The notes under the pieces: generated by a model | Seen by the model: only the letters and a program-made list of their open reading frames with translations | Databases searched by the model: none | Told to the model about the DNA's origin: nothing | Assembly: GCA_027019265.1 (NCBI GenBank) | Contig: JALUWX010000119.1 | Coordinates: forward strand, 62,001 to 126,000 | DNA: 64,000 bases | Reading direction: 5' to 3' | From: Phycisphaerales bacterium | GTDB lineage: Bacteria > Planctomycetota > Phycisphaerae > Phycisphaerales > UBA1924 | Translations under genes and position numbers: made by a program | Shown: positions 48,155-59,986 of the stretch, in pieces | Numbering within the stretch: position 1 is the first letter of the stretch | How the letters are laid out: every line of letters starts with the position of its first letter

Positions 48155-49357
48155 ATGAGCCCCCCCCTCACAACCCTCCCCGACCCGTCCGGTTTCGCGC
48201 CCCACTTCGTCATCGACCCGGACATCGTCTACCTCAACCACGGCTCATTCGGCGCATGCTCCGAAGAGATCCTCCGCGCCCAGGACACCCACCGGCGCAA
48301 CGCCGAGCGTGAGCTTGTGGATTTCTACGTCCACAACGCCTGGCCCCTCCTCGACCGTTCGCGCCGCGCCCTCGGGTCCCTCGTCAAGTGCGCCCCCGAG
48401 GACCTCGTCTTTGTCCACAACGCGACGACCGGGGTCGCGAGCATCGCCACCAACCATCATCTGAACCCCGGCGATGAGATCCTCATCACCAACGCCGCAT
48501 ACCCGGCCTGCGCCAACAACCTCCGTCGCGCGGCAGATCGCGCGGGCGCGTCCGTCAACGTCGTCAACCTCCCCTGGCCCAACGTCACCGAAGACCTCAT
48601 CATCGACACCATCATGGGCGCCGTCACCCCCAAGACGAAGCTCTGCATGCTCTCGCTCGTCGTCAGCTCCCTCGGGTACCGACTCCCCGTCGAGACCCTC
48701 ATCCCCAAACTGCGCGAACAGGGCATCGAGACCATCCTCGATGCCGCCCACGGCCCGGGCTGCATACCGATGGACATCGAAACCTGGAACCCCGCCTACA
48801 CCACGGGCAACGCGCACAAGTGGCTCTGCGCCCCCAAAGGCGCCGCCTTCCTCCACGTGCGCAAGGACCTCCAGCATGGCTTCCGCCCCCTCGTCCTCTC
48901 CAACGACGCGCGGAATCCGGAGGAAGCCGGGAAGCGCACCGGGCGCAGCGCCTTCAACCACGAGTTCGACTACGCCGGCACCGACGACGTGAGCCCCTAC
49001 CTCACCATCGCGGATGCGATCCAGTGGCTCTCGTCTCTCTTTGACGACGGGATGGAAGGGCTCATGGCGCACAACCACGCGCTGTGCATGCGCGGGCGCG
49101 ACGCGCTCCTCGACGTCCTCAACATCGAAGCCCCCGTCCCCGAGTCCATGCTCGGCCCCCTCTGCACCCTCCCCATCGGATCGCTGAGCCAAAACGTCAA
49201 CGACATCAAAGCCGCCCTCAGGAAAGACCACAAGATCGAGGTCCCCGTCTGGACCGCGCCCGATGGCTCCCCCATCCTCCGGATCTCCGCGCAGCTCTAC
49301 AACACCGAAGCGCAGTACACCTACCTCGCTCGCGCCCTCGACACTCTCCGCGCTTAA
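48155..49357 (+). CDS. class V aminotransferase (isopenicillin-N epimerase-like)
   Basis: YLNHGSFGACSEEI, NPGDEILITNAAYPA, LDAAHGPGCIP, GNAHKWLCAPKGAAFL. Confidence 0.9.
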   Translation: MSPPLTTLPDPSGFAPHFVIDPDIVYLNHGSFGACSEEILRAQDTHRRNAERELVDFYVHNAWPLLDRSRRALGSLVKCAPEDLVFVHNATTGVASIATNHHLNPGDEILITNAAYPACANNLRRAADRAGASVNVVNLPWPNVTEDLIIDTIMGAVTPKTKLCMLSLVVSSLGYRLPVETLIPKLREQGIETILDAAHGPGCIPMDIETWNPAYTTGNAHKWLCAPKGAAFLHVRKDLQHGFRPLVLSNDARNPEEAGKRTGRSAFNHEFDYAGTDDVSPYLTIADAIQWLSSLFDDGMEGLMAHNHALCMRGRDALLDVLNIEAPVPESMLGPLCTLPIGSLSQNVNDIKAALRKDHKIEVPVWTAPDGSPILRISAQLYNTEAQYTYLARALDTLRA

Positions 49358-51840
49358 CGCGCGGGCTCGAGTGTCTCCACGAACAGGTCGTTGATGCGCC
49401 GATACTCATCGAGCCACGAGCTGGGCTCTTTGAAACCGTGGGGCTCGATCGGGTACAGCATCATGTCCCAGTTTTGTTTCTCCAGTTCAATGAGTCGCTG
49501 CGACAACCGGATCACGTCCTGCGCGACCACGTTGTCGTCCACGAGCCCGTGAAGGATCAACAGGTGTCCTTCGAGCCCTTCCGCATGCTCGATCGGGGAA
49601 GAACGCTTGTACACCTCGGGGTCCAGCTGCGGCGTATTCAGAATGTTGCTCGTCCACCCGTGGTTGTAGTGCATCCAGTCCGTCACGCTCCGGATCGCCG
49701 CGCCCGAGGTGTAGGTCTCGGGTTCGAGGAACAGCGCCATCAGGGTCATGAATCCCCCGTAGGACCCGCCGTAGATCCCGACGCGCGATGTGTCCACGTT
49801 CGCGTTCTCTCCCGACCACGCGATGATGTCGTCGAAGTCCTCGAGCTCCTTGTACCCGAGCTCCCGGTACACGCTCGTGCGCCAATCGCGCCCGTACCCC
49901 TCGGAGTGCCGATAGTCGGGCTCGAGCACCACGAACCCCTGGTTCACCAGGATCGTGTGGAACATGTGCTCCCGGAAATAGTGCGACCACCCGTTGAACA
50001 CGTCCTGCAGGTACCCCGCGCCGTGCACGAAGATCACCACGGGTCGGGGTCCGTCGAACTTTGAAGGGTCCGGGCGGTACACGCGCGTGTGGATGGGCTG
50101 CGCCCCGTGCGATGACGGGATCATCACGAACTCCGGGAGCACCCAGCCGAACGTCCCGAACTCGTCCGTCGCCGTGTCCGTGAGCTTCGAAGCATCGCCC
50201 CCGCGCGATCCGACGACGTACACCTCCCTCGGGGTAAACGACTCCGAGTAGGAGAACACCACGCGCGACTCGTCCGGGCTCACCGTGTACGACTCGACCG
50301 TCCCCCCCATCGCCGTCAGCGGGGTCAGCTCGGTGCTCTCAAGGTCGAGACGCTCCAATTCGTACACCCCCGGGTTCGTCCGGTTCGTGCGCATGAACGC
50401 GCCCGATCCGTCGCGCGTGAAGCGGACATCACGGACCTCCCAGTCTCCGTCCGTGCGCTTCGTCGTTTCTCCATCCTCAAACGTGTACAAATGACCGTAC
50501 CCCTCGTGCTCCGACAGGAACCACCCCGTCTCCGTCCCCGGCACAAACCCCATATCCCGGAACCCCCACCCCACCCACGCGAGGTCCCGCTCGTGGAGCA
50601 CCGTCGTCAGGGCGGGCTCCTCATCCCCCATCTCCCCGACACCGGGCTCCACCATCACGATCCACCGATCCTTGTTGTCGTGCGACTCCACCTGGATCAG
50701 CACCCGCTCCCCCGAGTCCGACCACGACACGCGCGACACCGACACCCCCCGTGCCTTCCCGGGCTTGGACTCCGCTTCCTCCGGCTCATCGCCCTCGGAC
50801 TCCTCCCCTTCCGGGTCCTCATCCACATCCTCTTTGTCATCCTCACCCTTGAGTTCCGCTTTCAGATCCGAGAGCGGATCATCCGAGATCATCGGGAGCA
50901 CCGACAGATCCAGTTCGTGCACCGTCTCCGACTCCAAGTCGATGAGCACGAACGACACCGCTTTCCGGGTCTCGTTCCCCACCTTCGCGCGGAGTCGCTG
51001 GGTCGTCACGTACCCGTCGTCCGTCACGTAGACGGGCATCACATCCCGCTTGTCCCCGCTCGCTTTGCTCGATCGGGTCCCCACAAGCAGGTGCTTCCCG
51101 CTCGGGCTCAGCCAACGACCAGCATCCTCCGTGTCCTTCCCCAGATAGAACGGCCCAGGAACCGCGCCCGGATCTGCTTCCCTCCACGCGCGACCCTTCG
51201 CCTCCCGCGCTTCCTTCCGTTCCTTGTTGAGCCGAATGAAGTCGAAGAGCCGCTCCTGCTGATCCTTCAAGTAGTCCGACTTCTCCTCCTTCGCCTCGGG
51301 GTCTTCCGAGAACCGGACATCCGCAACCTGCGCCACGAACCCCGTCTCGACATCCCGAACGAACCACGACGACCCGCTCCGGTACCCGATCGATCCGTCC
51401 ACCATCCACATCGGGCTCCCCTCCCACCCCTGGGTGCGCGTGAGCCGATCCGCCGTATCCGTCGCGCGGGTATAAAGGAAGAGATCACCCCCCTGAGACA
51501 CGATCGACACCGACCCGTCCGGGTTCCACACCCCCGAGTCGCGCAGGATCCCCGCATCCGTCGCGTCATCGAGCACCACGGGCTCTCCCAACGCGCCCAG
51601 CGCCCCGACCCCCAAAATCGACGTCTCGCGCAGGTCGCGCCCCACCAACCCGGGGAGGCGCTGGTCAAACACGATCGCCGAACCATCGATCGTCCACTGG
51701 ACCCGTTCCGGGGAGCGCGCGATCCAGTCGGGCTCGCGCATGATCTGTTCCAGGGTCGGGCCGGAGGCCGCCCCGGTTCCGACAAACGAGCTCAGGGACA
51801 TCAAGAACGCAGTCAGGATTCGTGTGGATGATCGGTGCAT
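49354..51840 (-). CDS. S9 family peptidase (prolyl oligopeptidase/DPP-like), secreted
   Basis: Beta-propeller N-terminal part; GIYGGSYGGFMTLMALF nucleophile; signal peptide from Met at 51840. Confidence 0.93.
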   Translation of the reverse strand: MHRSSTRILTAFLMSLSSFVGTGAASGPTLEQIMREPDWIARSPERVQWTIDGSAIVFDQRLPGLVGRDLRETSILGVGALGALGEPVVLDDATDAGILRDSGVWNPDGSVSIVSQGGDLFLYTRATDTADRLTRTQGWEGSPMWMVDGSIGYRSGSSWFVRDVETGFVAQVADVRFSEDPEAKEEKSDYLKDQQERLFDFIRLNKERKEAREAKGRAWREADPGAVPGPFYLGKDTEDAGRWLSPSGKHLLVGTRSSKASGDKRDVMPVYVTDDGYVTTQRLRAKVGNETRKAVSFVLIDLESETVHELDLSVLPMISDDPLSDLKAELKGEDDKEDVDEDPEGEESEGDEPEEAESKPGKARGVSVSRVSWSDSGERVLIQVESHDNKDRWIVMVEPGVGEMGDEEPALTTVLHERDLAWVGWGFRDMGFVPGTETGWFLSEHEGYGHLYTFEDGETTKRTDGDWEVRDVRFTRDGSGAFMRTNRTNPGVYELERLDLESTELTPLTAMGGTVESYTVSPDESRVVFSYSESFTPREVYVVGSRGGDASKLTDTATDEFGTFGWVLPEFVMIPSSHGAQPIHTRVYRPDPSKFDGPRPVVIFVHGAGYLQDVFNGWSHYFREHMFHTILVNQGFVVLEPDYRHSEGYGRDWRTSVYRELGYKELEDFDDIIAWSGENANVDTSRVGIYGGSYGGFMTLMALFLEPETYTSGAAIRSVTDWMHYNHGWTSNILNTPQLDPEVYKRSSPIEHAEGLEGHLLILHGLVDDNVVAQDVIRLSQRLIELEKQNWDMMLYPIEPHGFKEPSSWLDEYRRINDLFVETLEPAR

Positions 51841-51950
51841 GACCCGAGGATACCCGCGCGCCCCGTTCGATCGGAAAAACAAGAACAAAAGAGTGCGTCC
51901 GATCGTTATCGAGTGTGCGACTTCTCCCCCCCCTGTCGATATCGTTTCCT

Positions 51951-53249
51951 ATGACCCAAACGAGCACACGGATGAGCACCCACCCCTCCCCCACCACGGC
52001 CGAAACCCCCACCCCCACGGATCCGATCGCACAGTCGGCCCAGCGCCCGACCCCGATCCTCGAGGTCTTCAAGGACAGACTGGGTGAAACCGCCGACTTC
52101 CCCGTCCGGGAAGGGCTCACCCAGCTCAACAACGGGTCCTACGGCTGCGCCCCCGTCGTCGTCCGCGCCGCGCAGGAATACCTCCAGCAACAGCTCGAAG
52201 GGGACGCCGTCCGCTTCTTCAAGCGCGACCTCGAGTTCTACTCCGACGACGCGCGCCGCGCCCTCTCCGAGTTCGTCGGCGCCCCCCTCACCGACCTCGC
52301 GCTCGTCCCCAACGGGACCTTCGCCGTCTCGACGATCCTCGCGAACCTCGACCTCAACCCCGGCGACGAGATCCTCATCACCGACCACGAATACATGGCC
52401 ACGATGAACGAGCTCGAGCGCGTCTGCAAACGCTCGGGCGCGTCGCTCTCCATCGCCAAGCTCCCCTTCCCCGAGATCACCGAGGACCTGGCCGTCGAAC
52501 GGATCCTGGGCGCGATCACCCCCAAGACCAGGTACGCGCTGCTCTCGCACATCGCGAGCGCCAGCGCCTACATCCTCCCCCTCGAGCGCATCATCCCCGA
52601 ACTCAAAGCCAAGGGGATCAAGGTCATCATCGACGGCGCCCACGCGCCGGGACAGCTCAAGCTCAACATCACCCAGCTCGGGTGCGACTGGTACGCGGCC
52701 TCCTGCCACAAATGGCTCGCGACCCCCAAGGGCACCGGGTTCGTCTACGCGCACCCCGACGTCCAGAAGGACTTCAAACCCCTCGCGCTCTCGTGCAGAG
52801 TCCACGAGAATCGCATCGATCGCGCCCCGTTCCTGTGCGATTTCGACTACGTCGGGACCAACGACTACAGCGCCAACCTCTCCATCCCCGTCGCGATCGC
52901 GCACCTCGGCGCGCAGTTGCAGGGCGGTTGGGACGCGCTCTACCAGCGCAACCACGACCTCGTCATGCAGGGCGCCTCGATCGTCCGTGACGCGCTCGGG
53001 ATCACCACCGCCCCCCCCGAGTCCATGACCGGGTCGATGGTCTCCATCCCCATCCCGGGCACCCCCACCAAGGGCACCATCTACGACGACTCGCTCTGGG
53101 ACGCGCTCTACGCGAAGCACAACATCCAGGTCCCGGTCTGGGCGATCCCGAACGTGCACCCGCGCGCGATGCGCATCAGCGCCCAGCTCTTCAACACGAT
53201 CGAGGACTACGAGAAGCTCGCCAAGGCGCTCAAAGCCGAGCTGGGCTGA
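51951..53249 (+). CDS. class V aminotransferase (isopenicillin-N epimerase-like), paralog of 48155-49357
   Basis: QLNNGSYGCAPVVV, NPGDEILITDHEY, IDGAHAPGQLKL, SCHKWLATPKGTGFV. Confidence 0.9.
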   Translation: MTQTSTRMSTHPSPTTAETPTPTDPIAQSAQRPTPILEVFKDRLGETADFPVREGLTQLNNGSYGCAPVVVRAAQEYLQQQLEGDAVRFFKRDLEFYSDDARRALSEFVGAPLTDLALVPNGTFAVSTILANLDLNPGDEILITDHEYMATMNELERVCKRSGASLSIAKLPFPEITEDLAVERILGAITPKTRYALLSHIASASAYILPLERIIPELKAKGIKVIIDGAHAPGQLKLNITQLGCDWYAASCHKWLATPKGTGFVYAHPDVQKDFKPLALSCRVHENRIDRAPFLCDFDYVGTNDYSANLSIPVAIAHLGAQLQGGWDALYQRNHDLVMQGASIVRDALGITTAPPESMTGSMVSIPIPGTPTKGTIYDDSLWDALYAKHNIQVPVWAIPNVHPRAMRISAQLFNTIEDYEKLAKALKAELG

Positions 53250-53277
53250 TCCCGAAGCCCCATCCCAAAAAGAGAGA

Positions 53278-53307
53278 GGGTCGGCGCTCCCCCGCGCCGA
53301 CCCTTTT
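53278..53307. terminator. bidirectional terminator between convergent genes
   Basis: GGGTCGGCGC-tccccc-GCGCCGACCC followed by TTTT on + and preceded by AAAAAGAGAGA (U-rich on -). Confidence 0.9.
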
Positions 53308-53330
53308 GCATGTCCTGATGACTCGGAAGG

Positions 53331-54872
53331 TCAGAGCCCGTACGCCGGCCGCACCCGCGACTCCAGATGTCTCATCAAGGGCTCCGGATCCAGCGCCCGA
53401 CCCGTCGCGCGTTCGATGATCTCACCCGCGCTGTAGCGACGGCCGTGCACATGGATATGCGCCCGGGTCCACGCGAGCAGTTCACCGAACTGACCCTTCG
53501 CCATCTGTTCATCGAGGTCCGTGATCGTGTCGTTGATCGTCTCCCACATCTGGGCCGCGTACAGGTTCCCGAGCGTATAGGTCGGGAAGTACCCGACGAG
53601 CCCGAAGGACCAGTGCACGTCCTGGAGACACCCGCGCGCATCATCGGGCACATCGAGCCCGAGCATGTCCTTGAACTTCGTGTTCCACGCTTCGGGGAGG
53701 TCCTTGATGTCCAGGTTCCCGCTGATCATCGCGCGCTCGAGCTCGAAGCGGAGCATCACGTGCAGGTTGTACGTCGCTTCGTCGCTCTCCACCCGGATGA
53801 AGCTCGGGGTGCACGTGTTCATCGCGCGCACCATCGGGTCGAGCGCCACATCGTCCATCGTCGGGGAGAACATCTCCTTCGCGATGGGGAGCGCCCACGA
53901 CCAGAACGCGCGGGACCGACCCACCATGTTCTCCCACATCCGGGACTGGGATTCGTGGATCCCGAGCGAGATCGCTTGGGTCAACGGGGTCCCGAAATCC
54001 CCCGTCTCCTTCGGGAGCCCCTGCTCGTAGAGCCCATGCCCGCACTCGTGCATGGTGGACCCGATCGCATCGGGGAAGTTCGTCAGCGCGTAGCGCGTCG
54101 TCAATCGCGTGTCCCCCGGCGCGAACCCCGAGCAGAACGGGTGGGTCGTCGTGTCCAAGCGGCCCCGATCCGTGTCGAACCCGAACGCCTTGATCACCTT
54201 CATCCCGAACCCGTGCTGCTTCTCCGTCGGGATCTCCCGATGGACGAACGACACGTCCGGCGCGTCCCCGTTGTCCGCGACCTCCTGGATGAACGCGCTC
54301 AGCTTCCCACGGAGCGGCGTAAAGATCGACTCGATCTGGGCGGCCGTCGCGTTGGGCTCGTACTCATTGAGCAGCGCGTCGTACAGTTCCCCGCCCTCCG
54401 GGATCCCCAGACACTCCCCCTTGCGCCGGGTCAGGCTCATCACCTCGGTCAGCGCGGGGACGAAGCTCTTGAAGTCGTTGTTCTTCCGCGCGGACTTCCA
54501 GACGTCCTGCGCCTTGGACTGCGCCTTCGCGAGCGCCGAGACGAGATCACCCGGGAGCTTCGTCGCTTTGTCGTAGTCGATGCGCATCTCGCGCACGTTC
54601 GCGAACTCCGCGTTCGTCGGGTCCTGAAGATCCGGGTCCGACTCGCACACGCTGATCATCTCACCCAGCTTCGGGTCCGTCGCGCGTTCGTGCATGAGCT
54701 TCGCGAGGAGCGCGGACTGGTCCGAGCGTGCCTCCGTCCCCTTGGGGGGCATGTACGTCTCCTGATCCCACCCGACGAGCGCCGAGATCGAGCCCAGGGT
54801 CCCGAGTTCGTGCATCGCCGCGCACAGGTCGTTGTAGCTCGAAGGCCGGGTCGTTGTCGCCGCCGTGGTCAT
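53331..54872 (-). CDS. M32 family carboxypeptidase (Taq type)
   Basis: STMHECGHGLYEQGLP (HExxH), LGIHESQSRMWENMVGRS, DVHWSFGLVGYFPTYTLGNLYAAQ. Confidence 0.95.
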   Translation of the reverse strand: MTTAATTTRPSSYNDLCAAMHELGTLGSISALVGWDQETYMPPKGTEARSDQSALLAKLMHERATDPKLGEMISVCESDPDLQDPTNAEFANVREMRIDYDKATKLPGDLVSALAKAQSKAQDVWKSARKNNDFKSFVPALTEVMSLTRRKGECLGIPEGGELYDALLNEYEPNATAAQIESIFTPLRGKLSAFIQEVADNGDAPDVSFVHREIPTEKQHGFGMKVIKAFGFDTDRGRLDTTTHPFCSGFAPGDTRLTTRYALTNFPDAIGSTMHECGHGLYEQGLPKETGDFGTPLTQAISLGIHESQSRMWENMVGRSRAFWSWALPIAKEMFSPTMDDVALDPMVRAMNTCTPSFIRVESDEATYNLHVMLRFELERAMISGNLDIKDLPEAWNTKFKDMLGLDVPDDARGCLQDVHWSFGLVGYFPTYTLGNLYAAQMWETINDTITDLDEQMAKGQFGELLAWTRAHIHVHGRRYSAGEIIERATGRALDPEPLMRHLESRVRPAYGL

Positions 54873-54947
54873 CCGGATCTCCTCAGAAAGGGTGGTGTTT
54901 CAGATCAGTTTAGGGGCGCACGGGGGAAGCCGCCGAATCACCCAGCG

Positions 54948-55685
54948 TCACGCGCCCCGGAGCACGATCGACGCGCCCACCACACACGCCGTCTCGATCC
55001 GGAGCACGTGCGGGGTCATCCGAACAACGCGCGCCCCCGAATCCCCGATCCGCGCCAGCTCCTCATCGCTCCATCCCCCCTCGGGACCCACGACGAGCCG
55101 GACCTCACCCCCACCGTCCCCCGGGGTTTCGAGCACGTCATCCACCCCGCCCTGACACACGAGCGTCGGGACCTCCCCCGACTCCCCGAGCACATCATCG
55201 AGCACAACCGGATCCCTGATCTCCAGCGCGTGCGCCCGGACACACTGCTTGCACGACTCGAGCACGATCCGCTCGAGTTTGTCCGTCCTCAGCGCATCGG
55301 GGTTCCGCTCCGAGCGATCCGTCACGATCGGGGTGTAGCTCGTCACCCCGATCTGGGTCAGCGCGTCGAGCATCGAACCCAACCGATCCCCCTTCGGCGC
55401 GGGCGCGAACACCCGGACCACGGGGGACACCCGATCGATCCGCTCGATCGATCCCAACGTCGCCGCAACGATCGGCCTCTGTCTCGACCCGGCGATCTCC
55501 ACGATCTCGCACACCCCCACGAGCCCGTCCCCGTCCATCACGAGCAGCGACTCCCCAACCCGCGCCCGCTTCACCCGCGCGAGATGGTGCGCCTCGGGTC
55601 CCTCGAGCGTGATCAACGACGGCGCGGCGCACCCGGATAGGTCCGAGAAGATCGCACGATGATCACCCTGAGGACACTCCTGCAT
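54948..55685 (-). CDS. rsmE: 16S rRNA (uracil(1498)-N(3))-methyltransferase
   Basis: EGPEAHHLARVKRARVGE, ESCKQCVRAHALEI, LVVGPEGGWSDEE, LRIETACV. Start could be 55697. Confidence 0.9.
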   Translation of the reverse strand: MQECPQGDHRAIFSDLSGCAAPSLITLEGPEAHHLARVKRARVGESLLVMDGDGLVGVCEIVEIAGSRQRPIVAATLGSIERIDRVSPVVRVFAPAPKGDRLGSMLDALTQIGVTSYTPIVTDRSERNPDALRTDKLERIVLESCKQCVRAHALEIRDPVVLDDVLGESGEVPTLVCQGGVDDVLETPGDGGGEVRLVVGPEGGWSDEELARIGDSGARVVRMTPHVLRIETACVVGASIVLRGA

Positions 55686-55771
55686 GGTTCTCCCCACAAC
55701 ACGCGCAATCCCCCAAGGAACGGCCGATATCCCTTGAGTTCAGCCCGTTTACGACCGATCATACTCCCGCC

Positions 55772-57373
55772 GTGTCCGATCAGAACGATTTCAACATCGA
55801 AGACGAGCTCCTCGGAGCCATCGATGAACTCCTTGAGCAAGTCGAGGAGCAGAAACGCACGCGCGAACCCGATCAAAGCAATGCCATGCTCGACGGCCCC
55901 CTCGACGACGGGGGCGAAGTCGCTGAGCCGCTTGCCCCTTCGCCCGAGCCCAAGAGCGACGATCTGGAACAGGACACCCCCGACAACGAGGCGCAGTCAG
56001 AAGCCCTCAACGAGGACGCGCCGTCCGCCGCGCCCGAACACGAGTCCACCCAAGAGTCGGAAGAGGCGACCGAACCCACCCCCGACCCGGCCCAGGACGC
56101 CCTCGACGCGATCGAGCAGGTCGAATCCAACGCCGAATCACTCCTCGAAGAGAGTCTCGACGCGCTCCTCGAAGACGTCGAGAACAACACACCCGAGGAA
56201 CAGGACGATCCGGGATCGAACGATCCCGAGGATTCATCCTCCGAAACCGAACCCGATCCGGAACCCGAGATCGCGTCCGAACCAGCGGACGACTCGGAGG
56301 AAGCCCAGGTCGATCCTCAACCCGAACCCACCGACAGCGACGAGCCCTCGGAGCCGGAGTCCGAGTCCGAGCCGACTGAGCCCGAAGCCAAGATCGAAAC
56401 CGAGCCCGAGGCCGAAGCCGAGCCCGAGCCAACCCCGGACGACGACGTCTCCCTCGACGACGCCATCGATGCCATGCTCGGTGAAAATCGCTCCCAAGAC
56501 GATTCACTCCAGACCCCTCCCGAGGAGGAAGCAGCAAACGATCCGTCCGAGACAGACGAACCGGTGCTCGAACACGACGACGAGCCCGAAGCCCAAGCCG
56601 CGGATCCCGAGCTCGCCGGATCGATCGATTCCTCGATGGATCAACTCGACGAAGCCCTCGCCGGAGCGGCCGAGGAAATCATCGACAGCGCGGCTCAACC
56701 GAGCGATTCAGAACTCGTAGACGAGGACCCCGATTCATCCGCGGCCAGCGCCGTCGTCGAAGCCATCATCCAAGAGGAAGACGAAGACGCCCTCATCGAA
56801 GACGCCGCCTCGTCCATCGACGATGATCTCAACCTCGACGACGCGCTCGACCAAGCACTCGAAGGCACGAGCGAACCCCCGAGCGCATCGCCCGACGATG
56901 CCGCTCCCGATCCAGATCCGACCCCGGAACCCGCCCCTGCCGCCGCCGTCGCAGAAGCCCCCCAGGACGAACCCGACCCCACGGATTCCGAGCTAGGGAT
57001 CACGGTCCCGGCCTGGTTCGTGCGCTTCGTCGAGATCGTCCGTCCAAAGCTCGACAACATCGATCCACGCAAGGGCAAGAGCGTCGATCTTCTCGCGCAA
57101 GGGATCGGATGGACCCTCGGCGCGATCTGGTTCTACACCCCGAAATACGCGTTCAAAGTCTCGTCGATCATCTCCAAACCCATCGACAAGCAGCCCCCCC
57201 AGATCCGCGCCGCCATCGGCTACGTCGGGCTCTGGACCCTCATGCTCGCGCTCGTCGTCTGGTTCTACGCGATGTTCGTGCGGACCCCGATCGTCCCGGA
57301 ACCAAGCGAAGCGCCCACGCGCGTCCTCGACGAAAGCCCGGACACCACCCACGCGGCCTCCCAAGACCTCTGA
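55772..57373 (+). CDS. acidic, mostly disordered protein with C-terminal membrane domain
   Basis: About 400 aa of D/E/P/S-rich sequence with recurring DDAIDxxL motifs, then ELGITVPAWFVRFVEIVRP...AIGYVGLWTLMLALVVWFYAMF. Confidence 0.78.
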   Translation: MSDQNDFNIEDELLGAIDELLEQVEEQKRTREPDQSNAMLDGPLDDGGEVAEPLAPSPEPKSDDLEQDTPDNEAQSEALNEDAPSAAPEHESTQESEEATEPTPDPAQDALDAIEQVESNAESLLEESLDALLEDVENNTPEEQDDPGSNDPEDSSSETEPDPEPEIASEPADDSEEAQVDPQPEPTDSDEPSEPESESEPTEPEAKIETEPEAEAEPEPTPDDDVSLDDAIDAMLGENRSQDDSLQTPPEEEAANDPSETDEPVLEHDDEPEAQAADPELAGSIDSSMDQLDEALAGAAEEIIDSAAQPSDSELVDEDPDSSAASAVVEAIIQEEDEDALIEDAASSIDDDLNLDDALDQALEGTSEPPSASPDDAAPDPDPTPEPAPAAAVAEAPQDEPDPTDSELGITVPAWFVRFVEIVRPKLDNIDPRKGKSVDLLAQGIGWTLGAIWFYTPKYAFKVSSIISKPIDKQPPQIRAAIGYVGLWTLMLALVVWFYAMFVRTPIVPEPSEAPTRVLDESPDTTHAASQDL

Positions 57374-58494
57374 TCATTCGTCGGCCGAACCCGACTCCCG
57401 ATCGTCCTCGTGCGCCAGCGCCATCTCCCGCATCGCGCGTGTCCACTCCAGATCGAGCTCGTCGAACCACATCCCCAACACCTCACGGGACGCTTCATCG
57501 ATCGTCGCGCCCTCACCCATCCGAGCGAACCACGCGTTCCGCGCGTCGCGTCCGAACTCGTCCCCCACGAACCGAACCATCGACCACCCCTGGGTATATA
57601 CGAAGCGCACGTGGTTCATCGCCGCGCCCCTGAAATCCGCGAGGTCATCCCAATCCCGGCGTTCCCCGCGCGACACCAACCGCGCCACCCCGAGCTGACG
57701 CTCCTGCGCCCCCGTGTCCTTGTACGGATCCGACACGATCTCCGCGATCCCCTCGAGCGACCACCACGGCGCATCGATGATCGACTCCCCGTACATGAAG
57801 CTCACCCCATGACCCACCTCGTGCGCGACCAGCGCCGAGACCCGATCCGGGGTCGTCCCGTCGCGCCCCAGAATCTTGATCGACTCATCGGGCTCGTTCC
57901 ACCCCGACAACGGATCGGTATACGCCGGCGAGATCGAATGACGGATCTCGTCCACCGTGTCGTACACCTTGATCACGAGCACATCATCGAGCTCGCGTCC
58001 CAGCTCCTCCTGAGCCACGCGCACGATCCCCGGGGTCACCTCAGCGAGCACCTCGATCAGATCCTCGCGCCCCACACCTCCCAGGATCCGAATCCGCGGC
58101 GACTCCACCCAACGCTCCACCCCCCAGTCGCGCCCGGAGTACACGTACACATCCGACCCACCCGCGAACGGCGCAAACCGCGCATCGTACGCCGATGACT
58201 CCGCGCGTCCCTTGTAGACCCACGACACCCGGATCGGTGCAACCACCGATCCGTCATCGCCCGCGCGCTCCGGACCCACGATCTCGATCCGGAGATCCCC
58301 GACCCCGCGCTCGATCGCGTCGTTGATCCACGCACGCTGCTCGTGCGCGAGCTGGTGATCCCGCGCGTCCACGCACAGCATGTACGCGCCCGAATCCCCG
58401 CGCTCGATCGCGCGGTTCATCGCATCAACCGTCCGATCGACCTGCGCCGCGCACACGCTCGCGCAGACCAACGCGCCCGTGCCGAGCCCTCGCA

Positions 58495-58495
<1 letters not shown>
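57374..58495 (-). CDS. secreted HExxH metallopeptidase-like protein (peptidase MA-like)
   Basis: VAHEVGHGVSFMYGE, WWSLEGIAEIVSDP; N-terminal signal; ATG overlaps the asnS stop. Confidence 0.75.
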
Positions 58496-59913
<1,418 letters not shown>

Positions 59914-59986
59914 ACGGTCGATCCTCCAAGATCTCGAGCTCGATCCCCCGATCGTAGTCCCCTCCCCTCGTCCTACCCTTCCCCGT

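Noticed and set aside
53367-55640. 757-aa ORF antisense to the M32 peptidase and rsmE
   Set aside because: Shadow ORF with R/H/P-rich composition.
55659-56720. 353-aa Arg/Pro/Ser-rich ORF in an alternative frame of the acidic protein gene
   Set aside because: Alternative reading of GAC/GAG/CCC-rich DNA; no plausible RBS or domain.
57250-57373. VPEP string near the C-terminus of the acidic membrane protein as a PEP-CTERM signal
   Set aside because: VPEP follows the TM helix and has no basic tail, the reverse of a PEP-CTERM order.
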